A stretch of 64,000 bases of DNA from an uncultured Lutibacter sp. (GTDB taxonomy: Bacteria > Bacteroidota > Bacteroidia > Flavobacteriales > Flavobacteriaceae), in NCBI RefSeq assembly GCF_947495725.1, contig NZ_CANLZZ010000001.1:620001-684000 (forward strand). The letters are read 5' to 3'. A program made the translations under genes and the position numbers. The notes below the pieces were generated by a model. That model was not told the DNA's origin. It searched no databases and saw nothing but the letters and a program-made list of their open reading frames with translations. Below are positions 1-9,136 of the stretch, one piece after another; the first letter of the stretch is position 1, and each line of letters opens with the position of its first letter.

Positions 1-572
1 AAACCTTAAAAGAACGCTACCCTGAGCGATTTTATGTTCAATATGTATTTAGTAAAAAAATATTGGGCGATGCAATTTTAGGAAGAATTGACAAGTCGAT
101 TGTAAATTTAATTGTTAAAAATAAATTTAAAAACACAAATTTTGATGGGTTTTATTTATGCGGTCCAGAAGAAATGATTAATACCGTTTCCGAAACTTTA
201 AAAAGCAACAGTATTCCTTTAAGTAAAGTTCATTTCGAATTATTTACATCAACCTATACATCCGGAGCAATAACTTCAAAAAATTTAGAAGGAGGAACCA
301 CTATTACTGTTATTTTAGATGATGAAGAAACTACATTCGAAATGTCTAAAAAGAAGTTTATTTTAACTGCAGCTTTAGATGAAGGTTTAGATGCTCCTTA
401 CTCTTGCCAGGGTGGAATTTGCAGTAGCTGTATTGGAAAAGTAACCGAAGGAAAAGCTGTAATGGATAAAAATTCTATTTTAACCGATAGTGAATTGGAA
501 GAAGGTCTTATTTTAACCTGTCAAGCTCATCCAACAACAGATAAAATAACAGTTGATTTTGACGATGTTTAG
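1..572 (+). CDS. PaaE-like ferredoxin/flavodoxin reductase, C-terminal part (truncated by window edge)
   Basis: The frame is open from base 3 at the left edge, so the start lies outside the window and about 190 C-terminal residues are visible. The first part has the end of an FAD/NAD(P)-binding reductase module, with a CGPEEMI segment typical of the nucleotide-binding core. The last ~90 residues form a plant-type [2Fe-2S] ferredoxin domain with the CQGGICSSC cluster and the distal LTCQAHP cysteine. This order (reductase then ferredoxin) is that of the PaaE/HcaE-reductase family, which passes electrons from NADPH to an oxygenase or other acceptor in the cytoplasm. The partner is not visible. 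An internal TTG at 63 is not a credible start because the domain continues upstream. Confidence 0.85.
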   Translation, partial: TLKERYPERFYVQYVFSKKILGDAILGRIDKSIVNLIVKNKFKNTNFDGFYLCGPEEMINTVSETLKSNSIPLSKVHFELFTSTYTSGAITSKNLEGGTTITVILDDEETTFEMSKKKFILTAALDEGLDAPYSCQGGICSSCIGKVTEGKAVMDKNSILTDSELEEGLILTCQAHPTTDKITVDFDDV

Positions 573-616
573 TAGTTTTATTTAATTTTAATATTTAAAA
601 AACAATTTTTTATTTA

Positions 617-1300
617 ATGAGTTTTAACGAAATAAAAGAAGCAATTATAATTGGGTTTTTATTAGCCTTTATGATTGGTCCTGTTTTTTTTATGCTCATT
701 CAAACAAGTATAATAAAAGGAGCTCGTGCTGCAATTGCTTTTGATTTAGGAGTTATTTTAGGTGATATTGTATTTATTGTAATTGCATACTTTGGAAGTA
801 AAAGTTTATTAGAACGCATAAAAGATGACCCAAGGCTTTTTTATATAGGCGGACTTATTTTATTAGTTTATGGAATTATAACTTATTTAGATAAAAGTCA
901 AAAAAGAGTGGTTCAAGACGAAACACTTGTGTTACCCGAAAAAACAAATTATACAAAACTTTTTATAAAAGGTTTTTTATTAAACTTTATAAATATTGGT
1001 GTTTTAGGTTTTTGGTTAGGTATGATTGTAGTTGTTGGTTCAAATTTGCAAATGAATCCAGGAAAAATTTTCAATTACTTTTCGGTAATATTATTAAGCT
1101 ATTTAATTACCGATATAGGAAAAATAACCTTAGCAAAGCAATTAAAAAAATACCTAACTCCAAAGGTTACTTATAAAATTAAAAGGGCAATGGGTGTTTT
1201 ATTAATGATTTTTGGTGTGGTATTAATTTTAAAAGGATTTATTCCGAAAGAAAAGTTAAACATTAATAATGTAATTGATAAAGTGGAGAAAGCGCACTAA
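617..1300 (+). CDS. LysE/RhtB family exporter
   Basis: This 227-residue integral membrane protein has about six hydrophobic segments and the N-terminal GFLLAFMIGPVFFMLIQTS signature of LysE/ArgO/RhtB translocators, which export amino acids or small metabolites by proton antiport. The GPVFF motif and the second helix start near residues 20-60. Family length is 200-230 residues, so it is complete. It begins 44 bases after the reductase. The substrate cannot be told from the sequence. Confidence 0.85.
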   Translation: MSFNEIKEAIIIGFLLAFMIGPVFFMLIQTSIIKGARAAIAFDLGVILGDIVFIVIAYFGSKSLLERIKDDPRLFYIGGLILLVYGIITYLDKSQKRVVQDETLVLPEKTNYTKLFIKGFLLNFINIGVLGFWLGMIVVVGSNLQMNPGKIFNYFSVILLSYLITDIGKITLAKQLKKYLTPKVTYKIKRAMGVLLMIFGVVLILKGFIPKEKLNINNVIDKVEKAH

Positions 1301-1380
1301 TTTTATACAATTTCGAGTTAATGATTTTAATCATAAAAATAGCTCCCTAAAATTAGTAAATTTAAGTCTATATACTTTAT

Positions 1381-1764
1381 ATGGAAACTTCAATACTAAT
1401 TGCTCGAATAATAGGTGTTATATACTTATCATTCGGAATAGGTTTATTAATAAATTCTGCATATTACAAGAAAAAACTTATTGCACTAATTGATAGTGCT
1501 GTTTTTTCAATTCTTGGCGGAATGATGGCAATAATAATTGGTTTTTTAATAATTCACAATCATAATTATTGGGAACCCAATTGGACAATCGTTATTACAA
1601 TAATTGGATGGATTGCGTTAACTAAAGGAGTTCTTTTGCTTTTAATACCCAAATTTACAAAAGCTTTTAAACCTATTTTTCAATTTGAATTATTTTATGT
1701 TGTGCTAATCCCATTAATAATTGGTTTCGGACTTGTTTTTTGCTATTTTGGCTTTTTATCCTAA
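1381..1764 (+). CDS. Small four-helix membrane protein of unknown function
   Basis: This 127-residue protein has four predicted membrane segments (roughly residues 5-27, 38-58, 68-90 and 101-125), joined by short basic or polar loops. I do not recognise a family with a known job. It starts 80 bases after the LysE gene and is followed 14 bases later by the YwbE gene, so it may be co-transcribed with them. The overlapping frame at 1275-1493 has no such pattern and is treated as a shadow. Confidence 0.6.
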   Translation: METSILIARIIGVIYLSFGIGLLINSAYYKKKLIALIDSAVFSILGGMMAIIIGFLIIHNHNYWEPNWTIVITIIGWIALTKGVLLLLIPKFTKAFKPIFQFELFYVVLIPLIIGFGLVFCYFGFLS

Positions 1765-1778
1765 ATACAAATTGTTAA

Positions 1779-1988
1779 ATGACACAAGATAAATTAAGTG
1801 GAAATTTTAGAAAAAATATTCACATAGGTTCTGAAGTTGAAATTGTTCAAAAACATCATCAACGAACGGGAGAATTAACCGAAGGTTTTGTTAAAAGATT
1901 TCTTACTAAGTCACCAAATCATCCACACGGAATAAAAGTTCAATTGGAAACAGGTGAAGTTGGCCGGGTAAAATGGGTGCTTAATTAA
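1779..1988 (+). CDS. YwbE family protein (DUF2196)
   Basis: This 69-residue basic cytoplasmic protein matches the YwbE/DUF2196 family. It has a central IGSEVEIVQKHHQRTGELTEG block, a conserved SPNHPHGIKVQLETG segment and a terminal GRVKWV. The small beta-rich fold resembles KOW/SH3-like nucleic-acid binding domains, but no biochemical role is established. The gene converges on the M1 peptidase gene and the two share an overlapping stop region, the palindrome TTAATTAA at 1981-1988. Confidence 0.85.
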   Translation: MTQDKLSGNFRKNIHIGSEVEIVQKHHQRTGELTEGFVKRFLTKSPNHPHGIKVQLETGEVGRVKWVLN

Positions 1989-3814
1989 TGTTTCCTTTCA
2001 AAATAATTATTATTTCTTTGGATATCAGCCATAATTAACGAAGGATCAATTTGAACCGATTTTATCTTCTTTTGTACATTAAAAGTATATGTTTGTTCTG
2101 CCCAAGTCCAATCTTTTAATACTGTAGCATCGGTAGGTTTTTGTCCATGCATCATTCTTAAAGGAATATAAAAATTTTCAGAAGTACCATCTAAATAGGT
2201 AACAAAAACATCCATTGGCATTGGAATTTCACCAACTCTAACAAGTGTAATTTCTTTATTATAAACCATAGCAATAGCATAATCAATTGTATTAGAAGTT
2301 TCAATCCATTCATTTAAATACCAATCTAATTGAATACCTGAAACTTTCTCTGCAACTCTTTTAAAATCATTTGGAGTTGGATGTTTAAATTTAAAATCTT
2401 GAAAATACTTTTTAATTGTTTTTTTTACATTTTCTTCACCAATAATATAGTTTAACTGATTTAAAAACATACTTCCTTTAGTATAGCTTCCTATGTAATA
2501 AGAAGTATTTATTTTATACCTATCAGAATGGGTTGTAAGTGGCTCGTTCATGTTATTTTTTACACCATAAAAATAGCCTTCATAATTTTTATCTGAGGGT
2601 TTTCCTTCTTTCTTTTTTAACAAAACATCTGAAGCTAATTCCGAAATATAAGTTGCAAAACCTTCATCCATCCAAGGATGTTTACTCTCATTTGTTGCAA
2701 GAACTTGTTGAAACCAAGAATGTGCCAATTCATGAAAAACAGTTCCAACAATACTTCCTAAAGTTTTACCTCCTGCAACCAAGGTACACATAGCATACTC
2801 CATACCACCATCACCTCCTTGAATTACAGAATATTGCTTATAAGGATACTCTCCTATGTTTTCATTAAAATAGTTTAAAGCCTGCTCTGTTAATGGTTGT
2901 AAATCTTTCCAAGCTTTTTTATAATAAGCTTTGTTTTTATAGAAAAAATGCAGCTTAGTACCATTTATTGTAGTTCTAATATCATGAACATACTCTGGAT
3001 CGGCTGCCCAAGCAAAATCATGAACATTTGGAGCTTTAAATTGCCAAGTTAGTTTTTCATCCTTACCATGTTTCACTTTTTTATTAGTATAACCATGTCC
3101 AACTTCTTCCGGATTTTGTAAGTATCCTGTTGCGGCAATAGTGTAACTTTTATCTATATGAATTGTTACATCAAAATTTCCCCAAACACCATGAAACTCA
3201 CGAGCAATATAAGGATGCGTATGCCAGCCTTCAAAATCGTACTCAGCCATTTTAGGAAACCACTGGCTCATTGAAAGGGCTATGCCATCTTCACTATTCC
3301 TTCCTGCTCTTCTAATTAATTTAGGTACTTGACCTTCAAAAAGCATTTCTAAGGTAACCTTTTCACCCGATTTTAATTCACTATTTAAATTAACCTCTAG
3401 TATAGTTCCTTCAACAGAATATATTACATTTTCACCGTTTTGTTTTAATGAGATTATATTAATATAACCTATTTCACTAGGTCTTAATTTTGCAATTCGG
3501 CTTTCATATTTAGGATTTTCATTTGTTCCAATATTATTTACCATCCTATTATCTGGATCTACTACTGATTGCAACCGAGCATCCATTTCGCTTCCTGGTT
3601 GAAATGCATTATAATACAAATGGTAATAAACCTTATTTAAGGTATCGGGGGAATTATTGGTATATATTAATTTTTGAGCTCCTTTAAATTGAAAATTTTC
3701 AACATCTACATCAACCTCCATTGTATAATCTACATGTTGTTGCCAATATGAAGTATTATTTTGAGCCGCTAAAAAATTTGAAGTAATTAATAATAACAAA
3801 AGTATTCTCTGCAT
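1985..3814 (-). CDS. M1 family metallopeptidase (aminopeptidase N-like), exported
   Basis: This is a gluzincin-type zinc aminopeptidase of about 609 residues. A signal peptide (MQRILLLLLITSNFLAAQ) makes the ATG at 3814 the likely start rather than the in-frame codon at 3862, which would add a polar extension and run into the upstream terminator. The exopeptidase motif GGMEYAM lies just before the zinc site. The site is HELAH at about residues 361-365, followed 18 residues later by the third ligand Glu in WMDEGFATY. It probably digests peptides in the periplasm or at the cell surface. The C-terminal ~170 residues are beta-rich and less conserved. Confidence 0.9.
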   Translation of the reverse strand: MQRILLLLLITSNFLAAQNNTSYWQQHVDYTMEVDVDVENFQFKGAQKLIYTNNSPDTLNKVYYHLYYNAFQPGSEMDARLQSVVDPDNRMVNNIGTNENPKYESRIAKLRPSEIGYINIISLKQNGENVIYSVEGTILEVNLNSELKSGEKVTLEMLFEGQVPKLIRRAGRNSEDGIALSMSQWFPKMAEYDFEGWHTHPYIAREFHGVWGNFDVTIHIDKSYTIAATGYLQNPEEVGHGYTNKKVKHGKDEKLTWQFKAPNVHDFAWAADPEYVHDIRTTINGTKLHFFYKNKAYYKKAWKDLQPLTEQALNYFNENIGEYPYKQYSVIQGGDGGMEYAMCTLVAGGKTLGSIVGTVFHELAHSWFQQVLATNESKHPWMDEGFATYISELASDVLLKKKEGKPSDKNYEGYFYGVKNNMNEPLTTHSDRYKINTSYYIGSYTKGSMFLNQLNYIIGEENVKKTIKKYFQDFKFKHPTPNDFKRVAEKVSGIQLDWYLNEWIETSNTIDYAIAMVYNKEITLVRVGEIPMPMDVFVTYLDGTSENFYIPLRMMHGQKPTDATVLKDWTWAEQTYTFNVQKKIKSVQIDPSLIMADIQRNNNYFERKH

Positions 3815-3862
3815 GTTCCAATTTTTGATGGTTCGCAATATAAAAAAATGCTTGTAAAACAA

Positions 3863-3892
3863 AAAAGCGCACTCTATATAGAATGCGCTTTT
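3863..3892 (-). terminator. Rho-independent terminator after the S8 peptidase gene
   Basis: A perfect 9-bp stem (AAAAGCGCA with TGCGCTTTT) encloses a 12-base loop. Read on the minus strand it ends in a run of six Ts (complement of 3861-3866). It lies 20 bases past the subtilase stop and before the M1 start, so the M1 gene probably has its own promoter. Confidence 0.75.
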
Positions 3893-3911
3893 AACAATAT
3901 ATTATAGTTTA

Positions 3912-5555
3912 TTATTTACTGTTTACCATTTTATCAGCTAAAATTAACGCATTGTAAGCATTTACAATTCTACCTGTAACTGATAATTTAGAGAAATGAA
4001 TTTTTTCTCCTTTTTTACCTGGATGATTAACTTCCATATCCAACTTAGTTCCAGAATTCATAATAATATGTTTAACCTGACTAGCTGATAACTGAGGATA
4101 ATAACTTCTTATTAAAGTAGCAACTCCGGCTGCTTCTGGAGAAGCCATTGATGTACCACTTATTGCCTGATATTCATCTTTAGGAAAAGTTGAATAAATT
4201 TTAACTCCTGGCGCAAAGATATCTACATTTTTTTGACCATAATTTGAAAATGTTGCTGGTAAATTTTCATCATAATTAACGCTCATTGCTCCAATTGTTA
4301 AAACATTATCCGATACTTCATCAATTTTATTGTAAGAATCATTAGGCCAATTATCTTTAACATCAATATCTTCACTTGAGTTTCCTGCTGCATGAACCAA
4401 TAACACGTCATTTTTTTCTGCATATTTTATAGCGTCAATAACCCAATGACGGTGAGGAGAATAACTTTTACCAAAACTCATATTTATTACTTTTGCTCCG
4501 TTATCAACTGCATATCTAATAGCTAAAGCAACATCTTTATCGCGTTCATCACCATCTGGTACTGCTCTTACCGACATTAATTTTGCATTAGTTGCAACAC
4601 CATTCATTCCAATACTATTATTTCTTTCTGCTAAAATTATTCCCGCAACGTGAGTTCCATGAATCTCATCATCTTTTGATCCTATTACATATGGATTTCC
4701 ATAATTTAGATCTAAGATATTTTCTGGTTGGTCTCCAACAATTGCTCTTCCATCAAAATCTAAATCGTAATTTTTATTTTTCTTTTGTGAAACATAATAC
4801 TCTTTAAATCCTTTTTCGTCAAAACCATTACCGTACATTTGTAACAAACCTCCCACTTGAGCTTTAATTTTTTCATCATCTGTATTAACAGCTTTTAAAT
4901 CTTCAATGGTTAAGTCTTCTTTTTTACCTATAAAACTTTTTACAGATTCAAAAACGCCTTCAATTTCAACTAATCTATTTAAAGTTCTAAAATGTCTATC
5001 TGAAGCTTTTTCGTATGCTTTTAAATATTCTTGATATTTTTCAAAATCTTCTTTCTCTTCTTCAGAAATATTTTCAGCTGTTTTACCTTCAAATCTGGCA
5101 TTTAATTTTGCAACTATTCTTGTAATTTCTAATTGTTCTGGAGCTGCAACATCTTTACCTCCTAAAAAATTCCAACCATAAACATCATCTACATATCCAT
5201 TTTTATCATCATCCACATTATTTCCAGGAATTTCATCAGAATTTGTCCATAACACATTTTTTAAATCTTCGTGTTCTACATCAATACCTGAGTCAATAAC
5301 CGCAACAATAACCGTTTCTCCTGTTTTTCCTTCTAAAAATTTATATGCTTTATCAACGCTCATACCAGGAATGGTATCTGTTTCCAAATCTGCATGTGCC
5401 CAATGGTTGAATTGTTCTTCTGAAACTTCACCTTTCTTGGTCATAATTTTAGCTGTTGTATCCATTGTTGGAACTGCTAAATTCTTAATAGAACTACAAC
5501 TTGATAGCGTAACAACTGCAATTGCTGCAACATACATTGGTTTTAATATTCTCAT
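3912..5555 (-). CDS. S8 family (subtilisin-like) serine protease, lipoprotein
   Basis: This 547-residue protein starts with a lipoprotein signal ending LSSC (Cys20), so it is probably anchored in the envelope. The catalytic triad is visible as Asp88 in VIDSGID, His299 in HGTHVAG and Ser469 in SGTSMASP, with the oxyanion Asn392 in HAAGNSS. A charged insertion of about 180 residues, rich in Glu and Lys, separates Asp and His, where subtilisin has about 30. No Sec-dependent type IX C-terminal domain is visible. The gene lies 14 bases downstream of the MBL hydrolase gene, which suggests one transcript. Confidence 0.92.
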   Translation of the reverse strand: MRILKPMYVAAIAVVTLSSCSSIKNLAVPTMDTTAKIMTKKGEVSEEQFNHWAHADLETDTIPGMSVDKAYKFLEGKTGETVIVAVIDSGIDVEHEDLKNVLWTNSDEIPGNNVDDDKNGYVDDVYGWNFLGGKDVAAPEQLEITRIVAKLNARFEGKTAENISEEEKEDFEKYQEYLKAYEKASDRHFRTLNRLVEIEGVFESVKSFIGKKEDLTIEDLKAVNTDDEKIKAQVGGLLQMYGNGFDEKGFKEYYVSQKKNKNYDLDFDGRAIVGDQPENILDLNYGNPYVIGSKDDEIHGTHVAGIILAERNNSIGMNGVATNAKLMSVRAVPDGDERDKDVALAIRYAVDNGAKVINMSFGKSYSPHRHWVIDAIKYAEKNDVLLVHAAGNSSEDIDVKDNWPNDSYNKIDEVSDNVLTIGAMSVNYDENLPATFSNYGQKNVDIFAPGVKIYSTFPKDEYQAISGTSMASPEAAGVATLIRSYYPQLSASQVKHIIMNSGTKLDMEVNHPGKKGEKIHFSKLSVTGRIVNAYNALILADKMVNSK

Positions 5556-5569
5556 ATCTTTTTTATTGT

Positions 5570-6430
5570 TTAATTAAATACTTCATTAAATTTATAGGAT
5601 TCGTTTAATCGAACTCCTTTTTCGGTGTTTTTTAGTGTACATAGCTCATTTGAAGCGTCGTGTTCTAAAAATAATAAATACTCTTTTTCTACTGCTTTGT
5701 TTAAAAATTTTGCTTTTTCGTCCATAGTTAATAAAGGACGTGTATCGTACCCCATAACATAAGGTAAAGGAATATGACCAATAGTTGGTAGCAAATCTGC
5801 CATAAAAACAATGGTTTTTCCTTTATATTGAATATGTGGAATCATTTGTTTCTCGGTATGTCCGTTAGCAAATAGAATATCAAACCCTAACTCTGAATTT
5901 TTGAGAAAATCAGTTTCTGGAATATTTACAAAGTTTAACTGACCACTTGCCTCAATAGGATTAATATTTTCCTTTAAAAAAGATGCTTTTTCTCGTACAT
6001 TTGGTTCAATAGCCCATTGCCAATGGTTTTTATTACTCCAAAATTTAGCATTTTTGAAAGCTGGTTCATAACCCGTTTGGTTTTTATTCCATTGAATAGC
6101 TCCTCCGCAATGATCAAAATGTAAGTGAGTTAAAAAAACATCGGTTATATCGTCTCTATGAAATCCGTATTTTGCTAATGAACTATCTAAAGAAAAATCT
6201 CCAAAAAAGTAATAGTATCCAAAAAATTTATCAGATTGCTTATTTCCTGTTCCAGTATCTATTAAAATAAGTCTGTTGCCATCTTCAATTAGCATACAGC
6301 GTAAACTCATATCAATAAGATTATTATTATCTGCTGGGTTAGTTCTTTGCCAAATTACTTTTGGTACTACGCCAAACATTGCGCCGCCATCCAACTTAAA
6401 GTTTCCAGTTTCAATAGGATAAATTGTCAT
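5570..6430 (-). CDS. MBL-fold metallo-hydrolase
   Basis: This 286-residue metallo-beta-lactamase-fold hydrolase has the metal motif HLHFDHCGG (residues 102-110), a further GHTEKQMIPH histidine and a FMADLLP aspartate. Architecture and length resemble the AHL-lactonase/MBL hydrolase group, but the substrate cannot be inferred. There is no signal peptide, so it is probably cytoplasmic. It is the first gene of a likely two-gene unit with the subtilase gene. Confidence 0.85.
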   Translation of the reverse strand: MTIYPIETGNFKLDGGAMFGVVPKVIWQRTNPADNNNLIDMSLRCMLIEDGNRLILIDTGTGNKQSDKFFGYYYFFGDFSLDSSLAKYGFHRDDITDVFLTHLHFDHCGGAIQWNKNQTGYEPAFKNAKFWSNKNHWQWAIEPNVREKASFLKENINPIEASGQLNFVNIPETDFLKNSELGFDILFANGHTEKQMIPHIQYKGKTIVFMADLLPTIGHIPLPYVMGYDTRPLLTMDEKAKFLNKAVEKEYLLFLEHDASNELCTLKNTEKGVRLNESYKFNEVFN

Positions 6431-6553
6431 TCCTTATACTTGATTTTTATCTTATTAATAAACAAATAGCTCAGTACTACATCGTTTTCAGCTCCCAAAA
6501 TAAGATTTTGTAAAGATACATTAATTTATACTTAACAAAATGTTAAATAAATC

Positions 6554-6580
6554 AAAAAACCTAAGCTAATAGCTTAGGTT
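6554..6580 (-). terminator. Terminator downstream of tRNA-Cys
   Basis: A 10-bp perfect hairpin (AACCTAAGCT, loop, AGCTTAGGTT) lies 9 bases beyond the tRNA 3' end. On the minus strand it is followed by a run of six Ts. It fits a factor-independent terminator for the tRNA transcript. Confidence 0.8.
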
Positions 6581-6588
6581 TTAGGTAG

Positions 6589-6659
6589 AGGCGACGAGCG
6601 GATTCGAACCGCTGTAGGAGCTTTTGCAGAGCCCAGCCTAGCCACTCGGCCACGACGCC
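6589..6659 (-). tRNA. tRNA-Cys (anticodon GCA)
   Basis: The minus strand folds into a 71-nt cloverleaf. The acceptor 5' half is GGCGTCG and the 3' half CGTCGCC, with discriminator U. The D arm is GCCGAGTGGCTAGGC, the anticodon loop is CTGCAAA with anticodon GCA, and the T arm is AGCGG-TTCGAAT-CCGCT. The 3' CCA is not encoded. The acceptor stem has one U·U mismatch at pair 5:68; the other stems are complete apart from one G·U. Discriminator U and GCA support cysteine identity. Confidence 0.95.
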
Positions 6660-6726
6660 TTAATTGGATTGCAAATTTACACAAATTTAATAAGTTCGCA
6701 ATATTTTTTTGTTTAATGTTTAAATC

Positions 6727-7092
6727 TTATAAATCCTTTCTGTTTTTACTCATTTCAATAGTTACCATTGCAACGTTTCCTCCAATAGGTGGATTTAACT
6801 TTGAAACAGCAACATTAACTTTTTTTACTAAAGGAATTTCATCTAAAACTCTTATAATAATTCTATTTGCAACTTCTTCAAGTAATTTTGAACGAACTGC
6901 CATTTCCTTCTTAACAATTTTGTTTAAATGTACATAATCAACAGTATCATTAAGATCGTCCGATTTTGCAGATTTTGATAAATCAGCTTTTACTTCAAGG
7001 TCAACTCTATAATCGGAACCTATTTTTCCTTCTTCAACCAAACAGCCGTGATAGGCATAAACACGAATATTTTTAATTTTAATAACTCCCAT
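6727..7092 (-). CDS. folB: Dihydroneopterin aldolase
   Basis: This 121-residue protein is a full-length FolB, which converts 7,8-dihydroneopterin to 6-hydroxymethyl-7,8-dihydropterin and glycolaldehyde in folate synthesis. Visible family features are the N-terminal IRVYAYHGCLVEEGKIG (active-site region), DTVDYVHL, the LLEEVANRI helix and a C-terminal VAVSKLNPPIGG strand with the usual basic/proline turn. It sits upstream of tRNA-Cys on the same strand and diverges from glnS. Confidence 0.93.
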   Translation of the reverse strand: MGVIKIKNIRVYAYHGCLVEEGKIGSDYRVDLEVKADLSKSAKSDDLNDTVDYVHLNKIVKKEMAVRSKLLEEVANRIIIRVLDEIPLVKKVNVAVSKLNPPIGGNVAMVTIEMSKNRKDL

Positions 7093-7238
7093 ATTTAATT
7101 TGTATAAACCTGATTGATAGAGTATTATAAATTATTTACAGAATAATAAACCTTGTTAACATTGTGCAAAATAAAAGTATCCACCAAAAATTTTTCAGTT
7201 TAAAAATCAAATATACTAATTCAACGGTTTGTTTATAG

Positions 7239-7266
7239 TTGAATTGCTAAAAAATCGATATTTTTG
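7239..7266 (+). promoter_or_regulatory. Bacteroidota-type promoter of glnS
   Basis: A TTG (7239-7241) and a TATTTTTG box (7259-7266) are 17 bases apart. This matches the TTG-N17-23-TAnnTTTG pattern known for the main sigma factor of Flavobacterium and Bacteroides. A transcript from here would start about 15 bases before the ATG at 7289, which excludes the upstream in-frame codon at 7229 as the start. Confidence 0.75.
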
Positions 7267-7288
7267 CAACTTATTAGTTTTTGATATT

Positions 7289-8977
7289 ATGAGTGAAGAA
7301 AAAAAATCGCTGAATTTTTTAGAGCAAATTATAGAAGAAGATTTAGCTAATGGATTACCTAAAGAGAAACTTCGTTTTAGGTTTCCTCCAGAACCAAATG
7401 GTTATTTACACATTGGTCATGCTGCCTCAATCTGCCTTAATTTTGGATTGGGACTAAAGTATAACGCACCTGTTAATTTGCGTTTTGATGACACTAACCC
7501 TGCTAAAGAAGAGCAAGAATATGTAGACTCTATACAGCACGATGTACATTGGCTAGGTTTTCAATGGGATCAGGTATTATATTCTTCTGATTATTTTCAA
7601 CAACTATATGATTGGACAATAGCACTTATTAAAGAAGGAAAAGCGTATGTAGACGATCAATCTTCTGAGGCAATGGCCATACAGAAAGGAACGCCTACTG
7701 AACCAGGAACAAATAGTCCAAATAGGGATAGAAGTATTGAGGAAAACTTAGAGCTTTTTCTAAAAATGAAAAATGGTGAGTTTGACGAAGGGTCTCATGT
7801 TTTGCGTGCTAAAATTGATATGAAACATACCAATATGCACATGCGCGATCCAATTATGTATAGAATTTTAAAGAAACATCACCACAGAACAGGTAACGAT
7901 TGGTGTATTTACCCAATGTATGATTGGACTCATGGTGAAAGTGATTATATCGAACAAATTTCGCATTCTATTTGTACTTTAGAATTTAAAAGCCATAGAG
8001 ATTTATACGATTGGTATGTTGATCAAGTTTTTGACGAAACTAAATTAGAATTACGACCTAAACAACGTGAGTTTGCTCGAAGAAATTTAAGTTATACAGT
8101 AATGAGTAAACGTAAATTATTACAATTGGTTGAAGAAGGTGTTGTAAATGGTTGGGACGATCCACGAATGCCTACAATTTCTGGTTTACGTAGAAGAGGT
8201 TATACTGCAAATTCTATTAGAACTTTTAGTGATACCGCTGGAATTTCAAAACGTGACAATGTTACAGATGTTGCTTTACTAGAGCACTGTATTAAAGATG
8301 ATTTAAATAAAACAGCACCTCGTGTAATGGCTGTTTTAAATCCAGTGAAAGTTGTTATCACCAATTACCCTAAAGACAAAGAAGAGTTTTTAAATGCTAA
8401 TTATAACGATTATGAAGAAGGATTTGGTAGTAGACCAGTACCTTTTAGCAAAGAACTTTATATTGAAAAAGAAGACTTTAGAGAAGAAGCAAACAAGAAA
8501 TTCTTTAGACTTAAGTTAGGAAAAGAAGTTCGTTTAAAAAACGCTTACATAATAAAAGCCGAAAGCTGTATTAAAGATGAAAATGGTGAGGTAACTGAAA
8601 TACATTGCACATATGATGAAAATTCTTTAAGCGGTAGTGGATCTGAGGCCAGCAAACGTAAAGTTAAAGGTACTTTACATTGGGTTTCTATAAAACATGC
8701 TGAAAAGGCTGAAGTACGTGTATATGATCGTTTATTTACGGATGAAGCTCCTGATGGACACAAAGACAAAGACTTTAAAGAGTTTCTTAATCCAGATTCG
8801 TTAAATACTATTGAAGCTTTTGTTGAGCCTAGTTTAAAAACAGCGAAAGAATTAGACAGGTTTCAGTTTCAACGTTTAGGTTATTTTTGTGTAGATAAAG
8901 ATACTACATCAGAAAAATTAGTTTTCAACCGCACAGTTCCACTGCGAGATAGTTGGGCTAAAATGGATAGTAAATAA
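7289..8977 (+). CDS. glnS: Glutaminyl-tRNA synthetase
   Basis: This 562-residue class I synthetase charges tRNA-Gln directly with glutamine. It has PEPNGYLHIGH (HIGH at residues 41-44), the LRFDDTNP segment, the GlnRS-type WCIYPMYDW region and a KMSKS equivalent VMSKR at residues 271-275. The C-terminal part is the usual two-barrel anticodon-binding region. Length matches the E. coli enzyme (554). The start at MSEEKK was chosen because the promoter overlaps the longer N-terminal reading. Confidence 0.96.
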   Translation: MSEEKKSLNFLEQIIEEDLANGLPKEKLRFRFPPEPNGYLHIGHAASICLNFGLGLKYNAPVNLRFDDTNPAKEEQEYVDSIQHDVHWLGFQWDQVLYSSDYFQQLYDWTIALIKEGKAYVDDQSSEAMAIQKGTPTEPGTNSPNRDRSIEENLELFLKMKNGEFDEGSHVLRAKIDMKHTNMHMRDPIMYRILKKHHHRTGNDWCIYPMYDWTHGESDYIEQISHSICTLEFKSHRDLYDWYVDQVFDETKLELRPKQREFARRNLSYTVMSKRKLLQLVEEGVVNGWDDPRMPTISGLRRRGYTANSIRTFSDTAGISKRDNVTDVALLEHCIKDDLNKTAPRVMAVLNPVKVVITNYPKDKEEFLNANYNDYEEGFGSRPVPFSKELYIEKEDFREEANKKFFRLKLGKEVRLKNAYIIKAESCIKDENGEVTEIHCTYDENSLSGSGSEASKRKVKGTLHWVSIKHAEKAEVRVYDRLFTDEAPDGHKDKDFKEFLNPDSLNTIEAFVEPSLKTAKELDRFQFQRLGYFCVDKDTTSEKLVFNRTVPLRDSWAKMDSK

Positions 8978-9004
8978 CTAATTATTAAAATATTTATTCA
9001 TTAT

Positions 9005-9031
9005 AGAGTGTCTTTTAGACACTCTTTTTTT
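9005..9031 (+). terminator. Rho-independent terminator of glnS
   Basis: A perfect 9-bp stem (AGAGTGTCT, loop TTT, AGACACTCT) is followed by seven Ts, 27 bases beyond the glnS stop. Confidence 0.9.
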
Positions 9032-9136
9032 GTGCTCTATTACCACTCATCAAGTCAAATCTACACTTAATAGATTCATTGTTTTAATACTCATACAATT
9101 CATTCAATTTAGCAATCTAACTTAAAATAGTGAATT

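Noticed and set aside
1275-1493. 72-residue frame overlapping the LysE end and the membrane protein
   Set aside because: It overlaps two genes with clear membrane patterns, has no recognisable composition and starts inside the LysE gene.
6716-6937. Plus-strand frame opposite folB
   Set aside because: folB is a full-length recognised enzyme on the minus strand; the plus-strand frame is its antisense shadow.
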